From contig JAKCWW010000118.1 in NCBI GenBank assembly GCA_026260175.1, positions 78,760-142,759 of the forward strand: a DNA stretch of 64,000 bases, given 5' to 3'. Positions within the stretch are counted from its first letter, which is position 1. Every line of letters begins with the position of its first letter. The stretch is from Reticulitermes lucifugus (Eukaryota > Arthropoda > Insecta > Blattodea > Rhinotermitidae). The notes beneath the pieces are model-generated. The model was not told where the DNA came from. It was given only the letters and a program-made list of their open reading frames with translations, and made no database searches. The position numbers and the translations under genes were made by a program. Positions 26,530-38,032 of this stretch are shown in pieces.

Positions 26530-26653
26530 TTCTCTGCGTCGGGCCGATCACTCATCCAGAAGAGTCCTGCCGAGTGTGGTGTGTCTGAGTGTGATCTTGA
26601 AACCTCAAGGATGAGGAGGCCTAAGCCCGCTAGAGCTGTCGAGCCATAAAAAA
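26530..26653 (+). repeat. SINE family C, 5'-truncated copy with 13-bp target-site duplication
   Basis: Only the 3' half is present, starting tctctgcgtcgggccgatca and ending gagctgtcgagcc with an A run. It is flanked by a perfect direct repeat ATAAATCTTTCTT at 26517-26529 and 26654-26666. Truncation at the 5' end plus a long duplication is the signature of target-primed reverse transcription. Confidence 0.9.
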
Positions 26654-26835
26654 ATAAATCTTTCTTATAGACTTCGCATACACCGCAATTTTTTAAACTT
26701 TCTTCCACATCAAAAGTGTATACGCTCAACAGACATATTTTAGGATAAATTACACTGTACTGACGTAAGACCTTTATGATCCAAACCAAAAGCCAGGCTT
26801 TCGTGCTACATAGCGCACTGTATACTTAGCTTGTG

Positions 26836-27119
26836 TTTTTTTTTTGTTGGGAAGGGCCCTACAGCAGATGCTACGGACGCACCGCAGCGCTGAGGCTTAT
26901 TGTGCAACCCTGTGATGAAGATGAATAGTTTTTTCCGTTTTTCCTTATAATGGAGCACCGGTGGAATGAAATTGACAGGGAAAAACCGAAGTACTCGGGG
27001 AAAAACCTGTCCCTGTGCCAATTTGTCCACCACAAATCCCACATGGACTGACTCGGGATCTAACCCGAGCCTCCGCAGTGAGAGATCGGCGACTAACCGT
27101 CTGAGCCATGGCACGGCCC
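26836..27119 (-). repeat. SINE family D, complete copy with 9-bp target-site duplication
   Basis: Read on the minus strand, the head has box A-like tggctcagacggttagtcg and box B-like cgggttagatcccgag. The body contains cgagtacttcggtttttccc, and the copy ends in an A tail (a T run at 26836-26845 on the plus strand). TAGCTTGTG repeats exactly at 26827-26835 and 27120-27128. The intact duplication suggests a fairly recent insertion. Confidence 0.9.
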
Positions 27120-28528
27120 TAGCTTGTGATTTACTTTCCGATGCTGTCATTAAATAAGATCTTATTCTACCCAATAGCAGGAATGATGCAGTTTTGGAAA
27201 GAAATTAAAAAAAAAACATTTGTAGTACGATCGACATGCTAGCCCGTCAAATATTTGGACGTACTGAGGGAAACCATGAAAACCTGCATTCAGGACAATC
27301 GATGGCACGAGTGAGACACGAAAGAGGCATCTCAGGAAACACAACTGTAGAAGGTTGTTGTTAGACCAGTCCGTTCGTTTACACTGCTAAGCCCCGACGC
27401 AGATTATTTGCCCATACTTCTCTTTTAAATAAACTATCCAGCAAGGAACGCGTTTTTTACACCGGATGTAGTCTTTTACTGCTTGTTACTTATATATTAT
27501 TCGTCATATAAATTCCAGGCAGCATGAAATTTAATGAAATTTTAAAAACAACAGCTTTTGTCTTCAAGCAGCTTTTCTAATTCTTCTTTGTTTTACTTTC
27601 AATTTCTGTGTTAAATTACCTTCTATAGCTAATTTTGTTATTTCGCCCTGTATTCCAGGAGAGGAATCTTCAGATAATGACAGGCTTATCTTTGATAGGC
27701 CCATAAGGTCCGTCATTGACCGATTTTCGATAAACATAAAAAGCCATGCATTTTTTCGATTTAAGATTGAAGTCTTGTGGGATTTTTACGCAGTCTCAGT
27801 GCACTGACTGATCCTGCAGATCGAGGCAATAGCCTATCCGAAACTCCAATAAGTATTCAGCATTCAAGTCGGCGTAACATTCCAGACAATTCGATTTTTT
27901 ATCATCTCTCTAAGGACAGGATATTTCGCTTTTCATCACTTGTTTTTATGACTCTGAAAATTCTTTCTTAGTATGGAATTGGAATAAATTGCAAGGATTT
28001 ACAAACTAAGATCACGATGTTAGATCGAGTCACATATATATCTTCAAAACTTAAGTTACGTACTTCCGTATTAATTTCACACTTGTAACATTTATTTAAT
28101 AAAGTCGCCGTTTTTATTTCCGTCTCTGGTTTATACTCGTAGATTTAATAATTTTTCGAACTTTTTAGAATGGTCCTCGTTTAAAATATATTTAAATGGA
28201 CTGTGTAAAATCAGCTTTTTTATTTTAACGCTAGTTGTGGTTAAAATCTAAAAGTTACTAATTCAATAACTTTTTGCCATCTCTTAACATTCTACGAAAC
28301 CACGACAAGGAACGAAAGCAGGCTACTAACCTGTAAGAAAAAACCAAATTGACAATAAAATCGTTCAACATTTGTGTGTATAGCATATCGTGTCAAGGAG
28401 AAATTGATACAAATTTTAACAACTAGAAAAATCAAAATTATTGCGACTCTTTCAATTGTAATTGAGACTGTGGAAACTGCATTGCATCTTCATCTATCCC
28501 TTTTCAAAGCAAAATTTTAACACCCAAA

Positions 28529-28570
28529 TAATATATATATATATATACACATATATATGTATATATATAA
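28529..28570. repeat. AT dinucleotide microsatellite
   Basis: It is an (AT)n run with a short ACAC interruption. Confidence 0.92.
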
Positions 28571-28627
28571 GCTTACAAGCTACGGAATTCAAATATTCAA
28601 AACAGATGACTGGGTACACCCTTCTAC

Positions 28628-28960
28628 AGTACTTACTTACTTAGTTACTTACTTATTTACTTACTTACTTACTTAAGTATTTACTTACGTATTTACTTAC
28701 TTACTTACTGCTTGGCTCTACGCCTCACTCAGAACCTTGGCTTCCTTAATTACAGACCCCATTCTTCTCTGTCTACTGCCTTCTGTCGCTATCTTTTTAA
28801 CCTTCTTTCCTGTTAATTCTTTCCAACATATTCCAACCATCTCAGTCTAGGTCTTCTCATGCTTCTCCTTCCGTCCAGTTTACTCTCGAATGTTTTCTTA
28901 ACTACCCTTCCATGATACATTCTTATTAATTATCCTATCCATTTCTACAGCACTATAGTA
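28628..28960 (-). mobile_element. LINE 3' end with AAGT tandem tail
   Basis: On the minus strand, two frames read RRPRLRWLEYV and then VIKEAKVLSEA before a TAG. These are C-terminal motifs of a non-LTR reverse transcriptase family, broken by a frameshift. Immediately after the stop comes an imperfect (AAGT)n tract (28628-28708). A simple-repeat tail directly after the coding end is typical of such elements. Confidence 0.65.
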
Positions 28961-30633
28961 CTAAGAAATTATAAAATGCAATACTTCAGATTTCGGAAGA
29001 AAAATTCCAGTAATATAAGAAAAAATATTTTCAACACTCTCATCCAATGGAAGATAACGGTTTACCAAAATAATTTATAAATGTGCACCATTATTAGCGT
29101 AACTTCACAAAGGTAAATGACAATAAATATTACATTAGAGGGCCAGTACCACCAGCAGCATTCTGGATTGTACAGTCCATAGAAGTATAACGCCTTTGTT
29201 ACACCCAGCAGTCTAACCTATTGTGCATGCAGTTAGTCATGGTTGTGACGAAACTGGTCCTGCCAGTAAATCCTCAGTCATTAGCATCACAATTATGTTC
29301 CCCAACTCGGGGACATTATGGCATAGCCTACGTACTTCCAACAGATGGGCTAGGAACAAGCGACAGACACTCAATTATTTTACGGATGTTTCGAGTGAAG
29401 TACATACTTGATTCTCTTTCAAGCCTACAGAAATGTTAACCTCAGTTACATCATCGGTCACCATAGTTGTGCTCTCCACTTCTAATTCAAGCTGAGCAAG
29501 CTTACAGGTGTAAGAGGGGAAAATCAACCAATCCTACGTGCAACCAGAAAACTGAAACCAATCAGAATTGTTTTATAAATAACAAAATCCTCTATTGTAC
29601 TTAGCAAGTTTGTGTGGCGATAAACCTGTAGGTATTGATTCATGAGATATACATTTCTATTGTCAATTCTGATACGAGCTACCGTAAAGATTTTTCGTGG
29701 TTTTCATTATTCTCTCCATTGAATGCCGTAATAATTCTTCCAAATAGACCACGACCACTTATTTGCAAACACTTTGAGTTTCTCAAGGTTTTGTTCACGC
29801 ATGAGTATTTAAAAGTGATATCTCTCAAATTATACCTGCTGTTTGAATACCTGAACTAATTACATCAAGACACAATTATGAGAGAAATGTAGAAGAATGG
29901 GGCTTACGTTCTGATGTAGGGCTATGGGCAAATCTATCTAATTTTCTTACATACACCTCTTTTTTCCTGGTACGACATTAAGAATTTAAGAATTTTTACA
30001 GTTCTGTACGGTAGATTATTTTGGGGTCATCTCTGGAGAACTGCTCGTATTAATTATGCAAAACATGGCTCGTACCTAATTCTGTGAAGAGTCTCAGAGA
30101 GAGCATACACGAAGCTGGCTACATTTACTCTGTTTCAGTAAGCGTCAGTATTGTCTATTTCGGCCTATAATGGTCAACACCCGCAAATACGTGGATTGCT
30201 TTAAATTTAGAATTTTACTTTATCTTGTATATTGGTCAACATTCGGAAGCGGAATAAATCTGAAAATTCACGTCCATCTCGTGCCGATGTGAATAATATG
30301 TCGATCCAAGCTGAACTTTTGCTAAGGTGTAATAATTAAAATCCTTCCCTAAAACATACCTTATATAAAATTACAACTACAATACTTTCAGTAAAACATA
30401 CTCTATCATTTTCAATTTCTAGTGTAGAGTATTTTAATTAACATAACAAAGTAAAAGTGATTTCAATCTCAAAGCTTCGTGAACATTATATTTACATGAA
30501 GAAAATTATAAATCGGGTTTCAGAAGCTGATGGTTTGATTTTGGCCTCTAATAATAATGGTAACTTTTATACTGAAAGAATAACTATGCATTTGTAAGAA
30601 CGAAATATGACTGTGTAATGCCTTTGTTTCTAG

Positions 30634-30731
30634 CCCCCCAGTTTCCCTTGCCATGGGTCTCTCGCCAAGGTACCACACTGGTATGCTGACGTCACCCATG
30701 GACATGCCACCGAAACAGGAAGCAGATGATG
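30634..30731 (+). CDS. Hr51: Hr51, short hinge exon (98 bp)
   Basis: This is a 98-base exon in the flexible hinge between the DNA- and ligand-binding domains. It starts with one base (C) that completes the glycine left by the previous exon, then reads PPVSLAMGLSPRYHTG, MLTSPMDMPPKQEADD, and leaves one base (G). The acceptor is tttgtttctag and the donor is g|gtgagt, both strong. It was found by phase: it must enter with one base and leave with one base, and it does both exactly. The joined text KQEADD-E-DSIDVT lines up with the lysine-x-glutamate and acidic stretch before IDVT recalled from vertebrate NR2E3. The hinge is the least conserved part of these receptors, so the first 20 residues have no family support beyond phase and splice signals. 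Further alternative exons in the flanking introns cannot be excluded. Confidence 0.8.
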
Positions 30732-32556
30732 GTGAGTAAAGGTAAACTACGGCAACTAAAAGAAGTCCCATGGACGGTGGTGATGACGGGTCTCGAGGCT
30801 TTCCCCTCTTTGCAAATTTTGTATTCTCCTCCAAAGCAGCCCCTCTGACCTTTGTTAACTAGCCCAGAGTGCTTGTTGGTGGCAAAGATAATTATGTGTT
30901 TATCACCATTAATATATGTGTGAACAGAACAAATATATAACTGACTGTAGATGAATGTCGGGTAGTACTACATTGGAAGGGAAACTTAGTGATTTCAGGG
31001 AAAAGTGGAGTGTATCGATCCATAAGACTCCTTTCCGTTACCTCAGTTTACGTTTTTTTATTTTGGTCTTATTTGAAAAAGTGCTTTGTTAATGAACTTA
31101 TTTTATCTACACATTATTCCTTTCAAATTGTCATAATTTCCATCGGAAGTTAGCTACACACAGCTTCTTTTGAAACTTGCAGGCCTCAAAGCATCGCACG
31201 AAGTCGTCTTGTGACAGTGCTTTAAGTAACTCTAGCGTCTTTTACATATACCTTACGTAACAAACTGAAGTCTTCAGTGGCAATTCAACTTCACAAGAAT
31301 TTTTACGTCTATTTTTGCTCATTTTTTATCAAGCACATCAGCGATAAGTTAATAAAGTCCTTTTAAAAAAAGTCATGACCTAATAAGTTTTCAACATATG
31401 GAGCATAGTTTGGCAACGTGGTAACTTCCATCAGTAAATATTATATATTTACTTTGGTGATCAAAATTCAAGATCAGGTGCTGCGCATCTAGTCACTTTA
31501 TTTAATAGCCACACGTTGCATGCCATGTTGCCCGTACAATTATAAACACCAATACTATACCAACAATGACAGATTTAAGTAAAAGTTTTTTATGTATAGG
31601 AATAGCTCGTTAGAGAAGAAATAGAAGTCAATACAAAGCCTATCGATAGAAGGGCAGTAAAAAGCTAAAATATAGGCTGTTAGTTACATATCAAGATCTG
31701 TGAGGTGTTGGATCTGCGGGACTAAATATTGGGATAGCAGAAAATAAGGACAGCAGTGTGGATTTCTTCTCGAGATTTCGATATCAGTTTAGTGTTTTAA
31801 GGCGCTGAGCTGCAAGGACCTGAATGTCCAGTGGATAGAAGCAGTTCTTTGAATAAGACTTTAGGAAATTCCTTTAGGAGAAGTCAACAAATATTACGAT
31901 AGAATGTGTGTATTTGAAAAATAGGCAGTTTTTATTATATAGGATTAATACGCCTAAAATTAAGACAGGGAGAAAAAGTTTCTCTCTTAATAATAAGTCT
32001 TAATTGAGGGATCAGTTTAGTTTTTCAACTTAAGTATTTACGGTTATGTATTTTAATCACGTATAAATATGCTAGTATATTAGTATTATATGAATATACA
32101 TAACGTATTTTCCGAAACTTTGAAGTGCAACCGGTAGACCCTACATTCAGTCCAAGAACAACTTGTCTGTTGCTGGTTGCCACCCTTTATGAACAACCAT
32201 AAAGTGTAGGCTATATTGGCAGCGTAGTGAATGGCGTCATTCCACATAGAAAAGGGTTGTGACCCCTTTGATTCTAATCGCCAATAGTTCGCAATTTTTA
32301 TCAAAAGCCTTCACGTCGTCAGGGCGTGGGACGTGCGGTTACACGCACAAAACGACGTCATGCGACTTTTTTTATATCTTGCTGTATTTAGTTCACAAGA
32401 AAGGACAGTAACCTGCCTAAATACGAATAGACATGTTTGAAAAGTATTATTTTTTCGAATGTTATTCTGTCCAAAATTTTTATTTTGAAAGCTTTTTAGC
32501 CAGTTTAATAAATTTTATTTAGGGTGGTCGCGCTAAAAATATTTTGGTATTTGGTA

Positions 32557-32635
32557 TATTTGAACTTAAACCAAGAAGTTTGTTGGACTAAAAATTAATT
32601 TTAGTCCAACAAACTTCTTGGTTTAAGTTCAAATA
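32557..32635. repeat. Perfect 37-bp inverted repeat with 5-base loop
   Basis: The left arm starts tatttgaacttaaaccaaga at 32557, and its exact reverse complement ends at 32635. The arms pair over 37 bases with loop ATTAA. I found no mismatch. It could be a small foldback element, a hairpin RNA source or the product of template switching. Confidence 0.95.
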
Positions 32636-33013
32636 AAATTCAATTTTATCGATTTTTAAAGATGTGTTCGTATTTAACATTACACAGCCCATAAAATATA
32701 GATGTCGTTTAGAAGTTTTCGTTGTGGTAAAACAAAGTAAGAAATAAATGTTTCGCATATTATCATATTGACGAAAGCCCTCAGGTTGCGGATAAAGGAG
32801 ATGGTTTCCAATTATGCAAGACAGATACAAATGTTTGAATATTCTATCAGGGGCAGCCAATACCATGTAGTAATCAAGCTTGATAACTGGCGAGAAATTA
32901 TCAATTGGAAATTCAGTTCTTCTTCGACGTTACGTTCTGTCGACGGTAAATATTTACCAACGGTTGGGTGGAGACTTTCAGGGTCGAAAATTTCACTCTT
33001 CTTGGACCGAATA

Positions 33014-33078
33014 ACCCTGAAGGTGGAGGAACTAGAATCCATAACTATCCACCAGTGGACACGGCGTAACATCCCGGA
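33014..33078 (+). repeat. Repeat subfamily with CCCTGAAGGTGG motif
   Basis: The text ccctgaaggtggaggaacta is followed 30 bases later by acacggcgtaacatcccgga. The second block is shared with the copies at 13553 and 24515. A 134-codon open frame (32768-33172) covers it, but its content is explained by the repeat. Confidence 0.5.
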
Positions 33079-35158
33079 AGTCTTGAATTCTCGAGAAAGT
33101 TACAGAACAATTCCTCACCGCCAAAGAACGAAAATTACGGAATTTTACAAAGGACTGTTTGGAGCGACCTGAAGGGACGAAGTACTCGGAAGAAGTAGGC
33201 GTAGAATGAGGATAAAATTAAAATATATACTAGAGAAATATGTTGTGGACTAGGTTCTGAATTCATTTAGTTTAGGATATAATTACGTGACATAACATTA
33301 AGCTTCCTACACAAGAAGATGGTTTGATGAGTGAGACCCTGTTAGCGTCTCAGAAAAGACTACGTAGCAATGAGTCAGTTTCTTTAGTTTGTTAGGTAAA
33401 GAAACGTCAATTTTGATTCTATGCAGTGTAATTAGCCTTTCAACAAATTTATAGACATACCTACAACAAATGATCATTTAGACCGGTTTTATGTACAAAA
33501 TGACAACAAATGCATCAAGGAAAATACAATTCAAATATTCAATTATTTAAAAGAACAGTTGAATTGCAGAAATAAATAAGATGGAAGTAGCAGGTAGCCG
33601 TATTTGTTCATGAGCTGTGATGATCGCGGTCGGAATTTCTTCTACAGATTAGTTTTTCCATCTCTCTCTGGCTTTCAATATTGCTTCTACTTCCGACTCT
33701 GAAAGCGGGACCAAATCCGCTTGTGACGTCGGTAGCTTTTATACGTGCAGCAGCAGGGCGCAGTTCGATTTGATGGTAAAAGGCAGCGGCATTCGAGAGC
33801 TGAGATATTGAATTTGATGCTGTAGTGGTGTGCCAGGCGTTTTTTCACACTGCCTAATCCCAAAATTACTGCAATAATATTTTTTGGCTTCTTTTTTTTA
33901 TCTACTGACACTTTCACTGTCGCAAAAGATTCAGAGTTCCTCTAATGTTGCAGTATGATTGATGACTTACTTAACTACGACATTTTAATTGCATAAGTCG
34001 TAGGCATTTTTGACACTTCTGCTCCAATTTAGGAAATAAATATTTGGATAGTGATAAACCTTTAGACTTTATTCGGGCGGCACTTTATGTGAATGTCGGT
34101 GTATTATTCTAATTTCGTTTTTCCTTTGATTCTTACCAAGTCTCTTCATGCCACGATTACTTTTTCAACTTTATACATTTTCTCCTATCTTTATCGTACA
34201 AGATTTGAGGTTTTGACAGAAGAGGATATTAATAATACGGTTGCATGCGATGTAACGCCAGGACGTCTGGTTATAAGTAATCCTACCAAAGTTCCGAAGA
34301 AATCTTTTGCCTCCATCATTAGAGCACTGACTTTGAATACGAGTGAAACAAACGTTTCCAATACGTTGGTGCCTGCGTAGAAGATTAAAATGCATCACAT
34401 TCCATAAGATCATACACTTAGTCTTCCATCACATTCGACAACTTATATCTCATTCAATTGAAAGGTAGTAATTAATCTATAGCCCTATCAGCTTCATATT
34501 CGTGAGGTCCAGGTTCATAATCTCGGTCAGGATGTCCTTATTCTGTCTGAGCCTTTTTTGGTGTTCATCAGTACTTTCAGTGGAATGTGACAATCAGGGG
34601 AACTTTAAAAGTGCCGCAATAAAAAGTCGTAACATTTCTTTCCATTTCATTAGTTATGGTCATGCTGCTATCTGCAGCTTTATAATCTTGCTTTGGGTGA
34701 CCGAGCTTGTTTCTTGATTTACTTGATAGCTACGCATCCAACACAAATGTTCTATTTTCAGTAGTGTTAGTGTTATTTTATCTTCGCTGGCCAAGCAACT
34801 GTATACACGGAAGTAAAGCAGTGTTAGCGTGAAGCTGTCTGCTCACTTTATTCCAGTACGGAAGATAAGAAAGCAGTGAGCTTTACCTCCTTTCCACCTA
34901 CACGTCTTAATTTTGAGCTGCTTAGGTTCCAAAAAAAATCTTTAATTTTACTCTATACTCAGGATTGTGATAAAAGCATGTAAAGGAGAATAGAAAAGGA
35001 TTTTGGTCGAAAATTTATAGCTTTCTACATTTTATTCAGAGACAAAGTTTTAAGAAATGATTTTTAGGGTATTTACTGTAAGCCCTACGTCGTGCATCTT
35101 CCTGACATCTGCAACAAATTCGGCATTTTATATGTTTTTCTAAAATAATCTACTATAC

Positions 35159-35358
35159 CATGGGTCTCAAACCCGCGGTTCGCCAGGTTGTATTAAGGGG
35201 CCCATGCCCACATTTGTAAAGTGTATATATAATATAAAAATTTACAATATTTTATGCAGTTAAGTATACCATTTACTATTATTTTTCCACGTGCGTCCCT
35301 CGAACCAGCCCACAATAGCGAGAGTGGCCATTTGGCATAAAATGTTTGGAGACCCATG
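35159..35358. mobile_element. hAT-like MITE, 200 bp
   Basis: The terminal inverted repeats are CATGGGTCTCAAACC at the left and, as reverse complement, CATGGGTCTCCAAACA at the right. Flanks are tactatac (35151-35158) and tactagac (35359-35366), an 8-bp duplication with one mismatch. GGTCTCAAAC termini and 8-bp duplications are characteristic of hAT elements. There is no transposase frame, so it is non-autonomous. Confidence 0.78.
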
Positions 35359-37944
35359 TACTAGACAGAATATTTAATTACATACATACACCTACTGACT
35401 AGGTAATGAACTTAAATAATATTTGTCTCCCCCCCCTGTATGAATGCCTTTGTTGTTTTGATTAAATTTCACGTTCAAAAACATTCATTTCCTACCAGAA
35501 GACCAGTGGTGGGTGTTATTTGATGTGTAGAAGAACCCTTGAGGTAAGGGTGAAGAAAAAATTGCTCATCTTCTTAATTAAATACCGCGTGAGGAAGACG
35601 TATGAATTAGTTTTACTATAGTTCCATGTATGTTTATCATAGGCGTTATATAGGATGAATTGTCACTTTCACTCCGCGTCCACTTTGTTCCAGTGGACAG
35701 ACGTGATGTCACGTACTGGGTGGAAAGTCTGGTCAGATTCAGGCTGGTCGCTGTGGAGAAGAAAATGCATCTGTGCCTTTGTAGTGAATCGAGCCCAATT
35801 TGTCCAGATATTCAGCTCATATTATAAACAAAATTCTGAATGAAATATCCCGTCTCTTTAACTTCACAAAAACTTTTTCTTCAGTGATGAGAAGAGAATA
35901 ATTCCCAATTCTCTAGGTTAAATGTTTACAGTTATTTGATAGGACTCCGTCGGCGGAAGAACAGCCCGCTGCTAGGCCTTTACCTACATGTGATGATAAA
36001 AAAAACTTAATTCCGGTGTCCAAGACTACGTGGAAACAGTGATATGCTCCTAATTTGTTACCAGCAGACTATGAAACGACCAAATGCAAAGTTGCATACT
36101 TCACAGTTGGGAATGATTATGAATGATATGTTGGGAAAATGTGGTAGAAATTTGTCGTTTATAATTGTATAGTTTGCTAAGAAAACGAAATCCTCGGTCA
36201 TTTTAGCTGTCTCGAAGCAGATATTCTGTAGTTCTAACATTATTTGACGTGTTTTATCATGTGAAAATTAATTAAACGTCGAAAGAAAAAGTAAGGTGTC
36301 AGGACGTGAAATATTAAGCCTAGTAGTAGAAGTTTTAGACTGCAGCGGTCTTAGGCTTTCTGGAAAGTAATGGGTGTATTTTGACATTCAATAGATGAAA
36401 CAATAAAAACCACACAAGGACACAGAATAGGCTGTAAATTATTCGAGGCTCGAACCCGCTTTTTTCCGAGCATAGATTTAAAGCGTTACCACCATACAAA
36501 CTTGCAGGGTACTAAATTGGAACCACTGATCTACAGAATAAAAATCAAGCATGCAAGCCGCTCGGCCGTACAACGTGCTCGGTGTTGTGGATGAAACCAT
36601 TTTTCCTTAAGCAAGCCCATTAATAAAAAGCAAAGCAGTGAGAGTCATAGGCACGTGCTGTGATGCTGGCGTCGGCCAGGGACCTGTCCTCTGTAGCCGG
36701 GACGTTGATGTGACGCTGAGCAGAACAGGCGACCGATCGGTTGAACCTGGGGTCACATCGATCAACTGTCTCGCGTTCCTTCACACTACACACAACAACA
36801 AAGAGTATATACACCTCGCATTTAATTATCTTCCCTTTGTGAAACTATTTTGCTCCTGCGGGAAGCTTTCGGCAGAGTTAACCCTTTGAAGTACTGTGTA
36901 TAGGCCACAGACCACAGGCCCGTCAGTTTCAGTCTTTGAATCCTGAAATTCATCAAAATAATATTTACAAATTCATTTTCTGCTTCACACAATTCATGCT
37001 GAGTCTCCGTTATGAAGACCAACCGGTTTTTGTTATTGAGCGAAATAGCCCTGTTAGCTGTTTATTTTGAGAATCATTGAAAAAATACATATGGGAAAAT
37101 GATGGGATATTAATTTAGTGTTCTTAAGGAATGTGGTGCACACGTAGTATGCTTTAAAGTTTTCAAGTATTTAAGAGTTAACAAACACAAAGTGAAGGAT
37201 AACGTAATGAGTATTTGTAGATATAACATTTGCAATTTCCTATTTCCACGTAATTATTTTATTCTATTTTGATACTTTACTGCCTTTAGAAGAAAATGTA
37301 TGCTACATTTATGACCTCATCATGTGTGTATGTAGGCCCATATATAGACCTGTATTTTCATGCATGTGTGTAGCCTGTGTATATATGTACATGGCCCATG
37401 TATGAAGGTACGACCTTTGTGTACTTTGAACTATTATATGTGTCCATGTATATCAATGCATGTGTTTTATCCCCAACATGTTTTATCTTTATAAAACTTG
37501 GTCTGAATAACATGACATCAAAGGACCCAAAATTTCTTACCTTAAATTCCTACCATCGATAATATCATTAGTTGGCAAAGCGAAATTTTTAAATACAATC
37601 AAATCTAGAGACATTATTTTAGGAACCTGAAAATATTTGGTGATATCCTAGGCCTAGATATTCTAAGAATATGAATATACTGGTCAAAGAATTTTCTGTA
37701 CAACATAAAAAGCAGCATGCTTGCTAATTGAAATAGGTTCCTCGAGTAATCTAAGGATGTAATATGGCGGATTATAAATTTAATAAAGGAGTCAGACTAG
37801 GAATATATAATCTAAATATTATTAGAGCCATCAAAGAATGGCTAGAGTTTTGAAAAGAATTAGTAAATACTGAACCCCGACTGTGATCTATAGGCGTAAA
37901 TAGGCAGAAGTTTTCGGAGAGGTACCGAGAACTGAATCCATAAT

Positions 37945-38032
37945 GATGACGATTACGATGAGAGTAACGATGGTACTAACGATGATAGCAATGGCGCTGT
38001 TGGTGGTATGATAATGACGATGATGATAGCGC
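37945..38032. repeat. GATGA-rich low-complexity tract
   Basis: These are imperfect repeats of ATGATGACGATGA-like units. Confidence 0.7.

Larger units (their letters stand above)
17360..30633 (+). other. Hr51: Hr51 intron, 13,274 bp
   Basis: The intron is bounded by gtacgt and ctag. It enters with two bases of a codon and leaves with one base needed, so the flanking exons join without an extra exon. Contents recognised: a large foldback at 21510-22200, a SINE cluster at 25652-27128, microsatellites, and a LINE 3' end with a tandem tail near 28.7 kb. The stretches 18700-21500, 22200-23700 and 27130-28500 are AT-rich and show nothing identifiable apart from single motif copies. Confidence 0.8.

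Noticed and set aside
1590-27119. tRNA genes at the SINE heads (about 1596, 4813, 11760, 27110)
   Set aside because: Box A and box B are present but no full cloverleaf with acceptor stem could be drawn, and the sequences continue into SINE bodies.
32557-32635. MicroRNA precursor
   Set aside because: Pairing is perfect over 37 bases and the loop is five bases, which is unusual for a microRNA; no evidence of processing can be seen from sequence alone.
32768-33172. 134-codon frame on the plus strand
   Set aside because: It overlaps an interspersed repeat block and has no recognised domain, no splice context and a competing open frame on the other strand.
36421-36600. Possible tRNA-derived SINE on the minus strand (gcgggttcgagcctcg)
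   Set aside because: A box B-like word is present, but no box A at the right spacing and no second copy were found.
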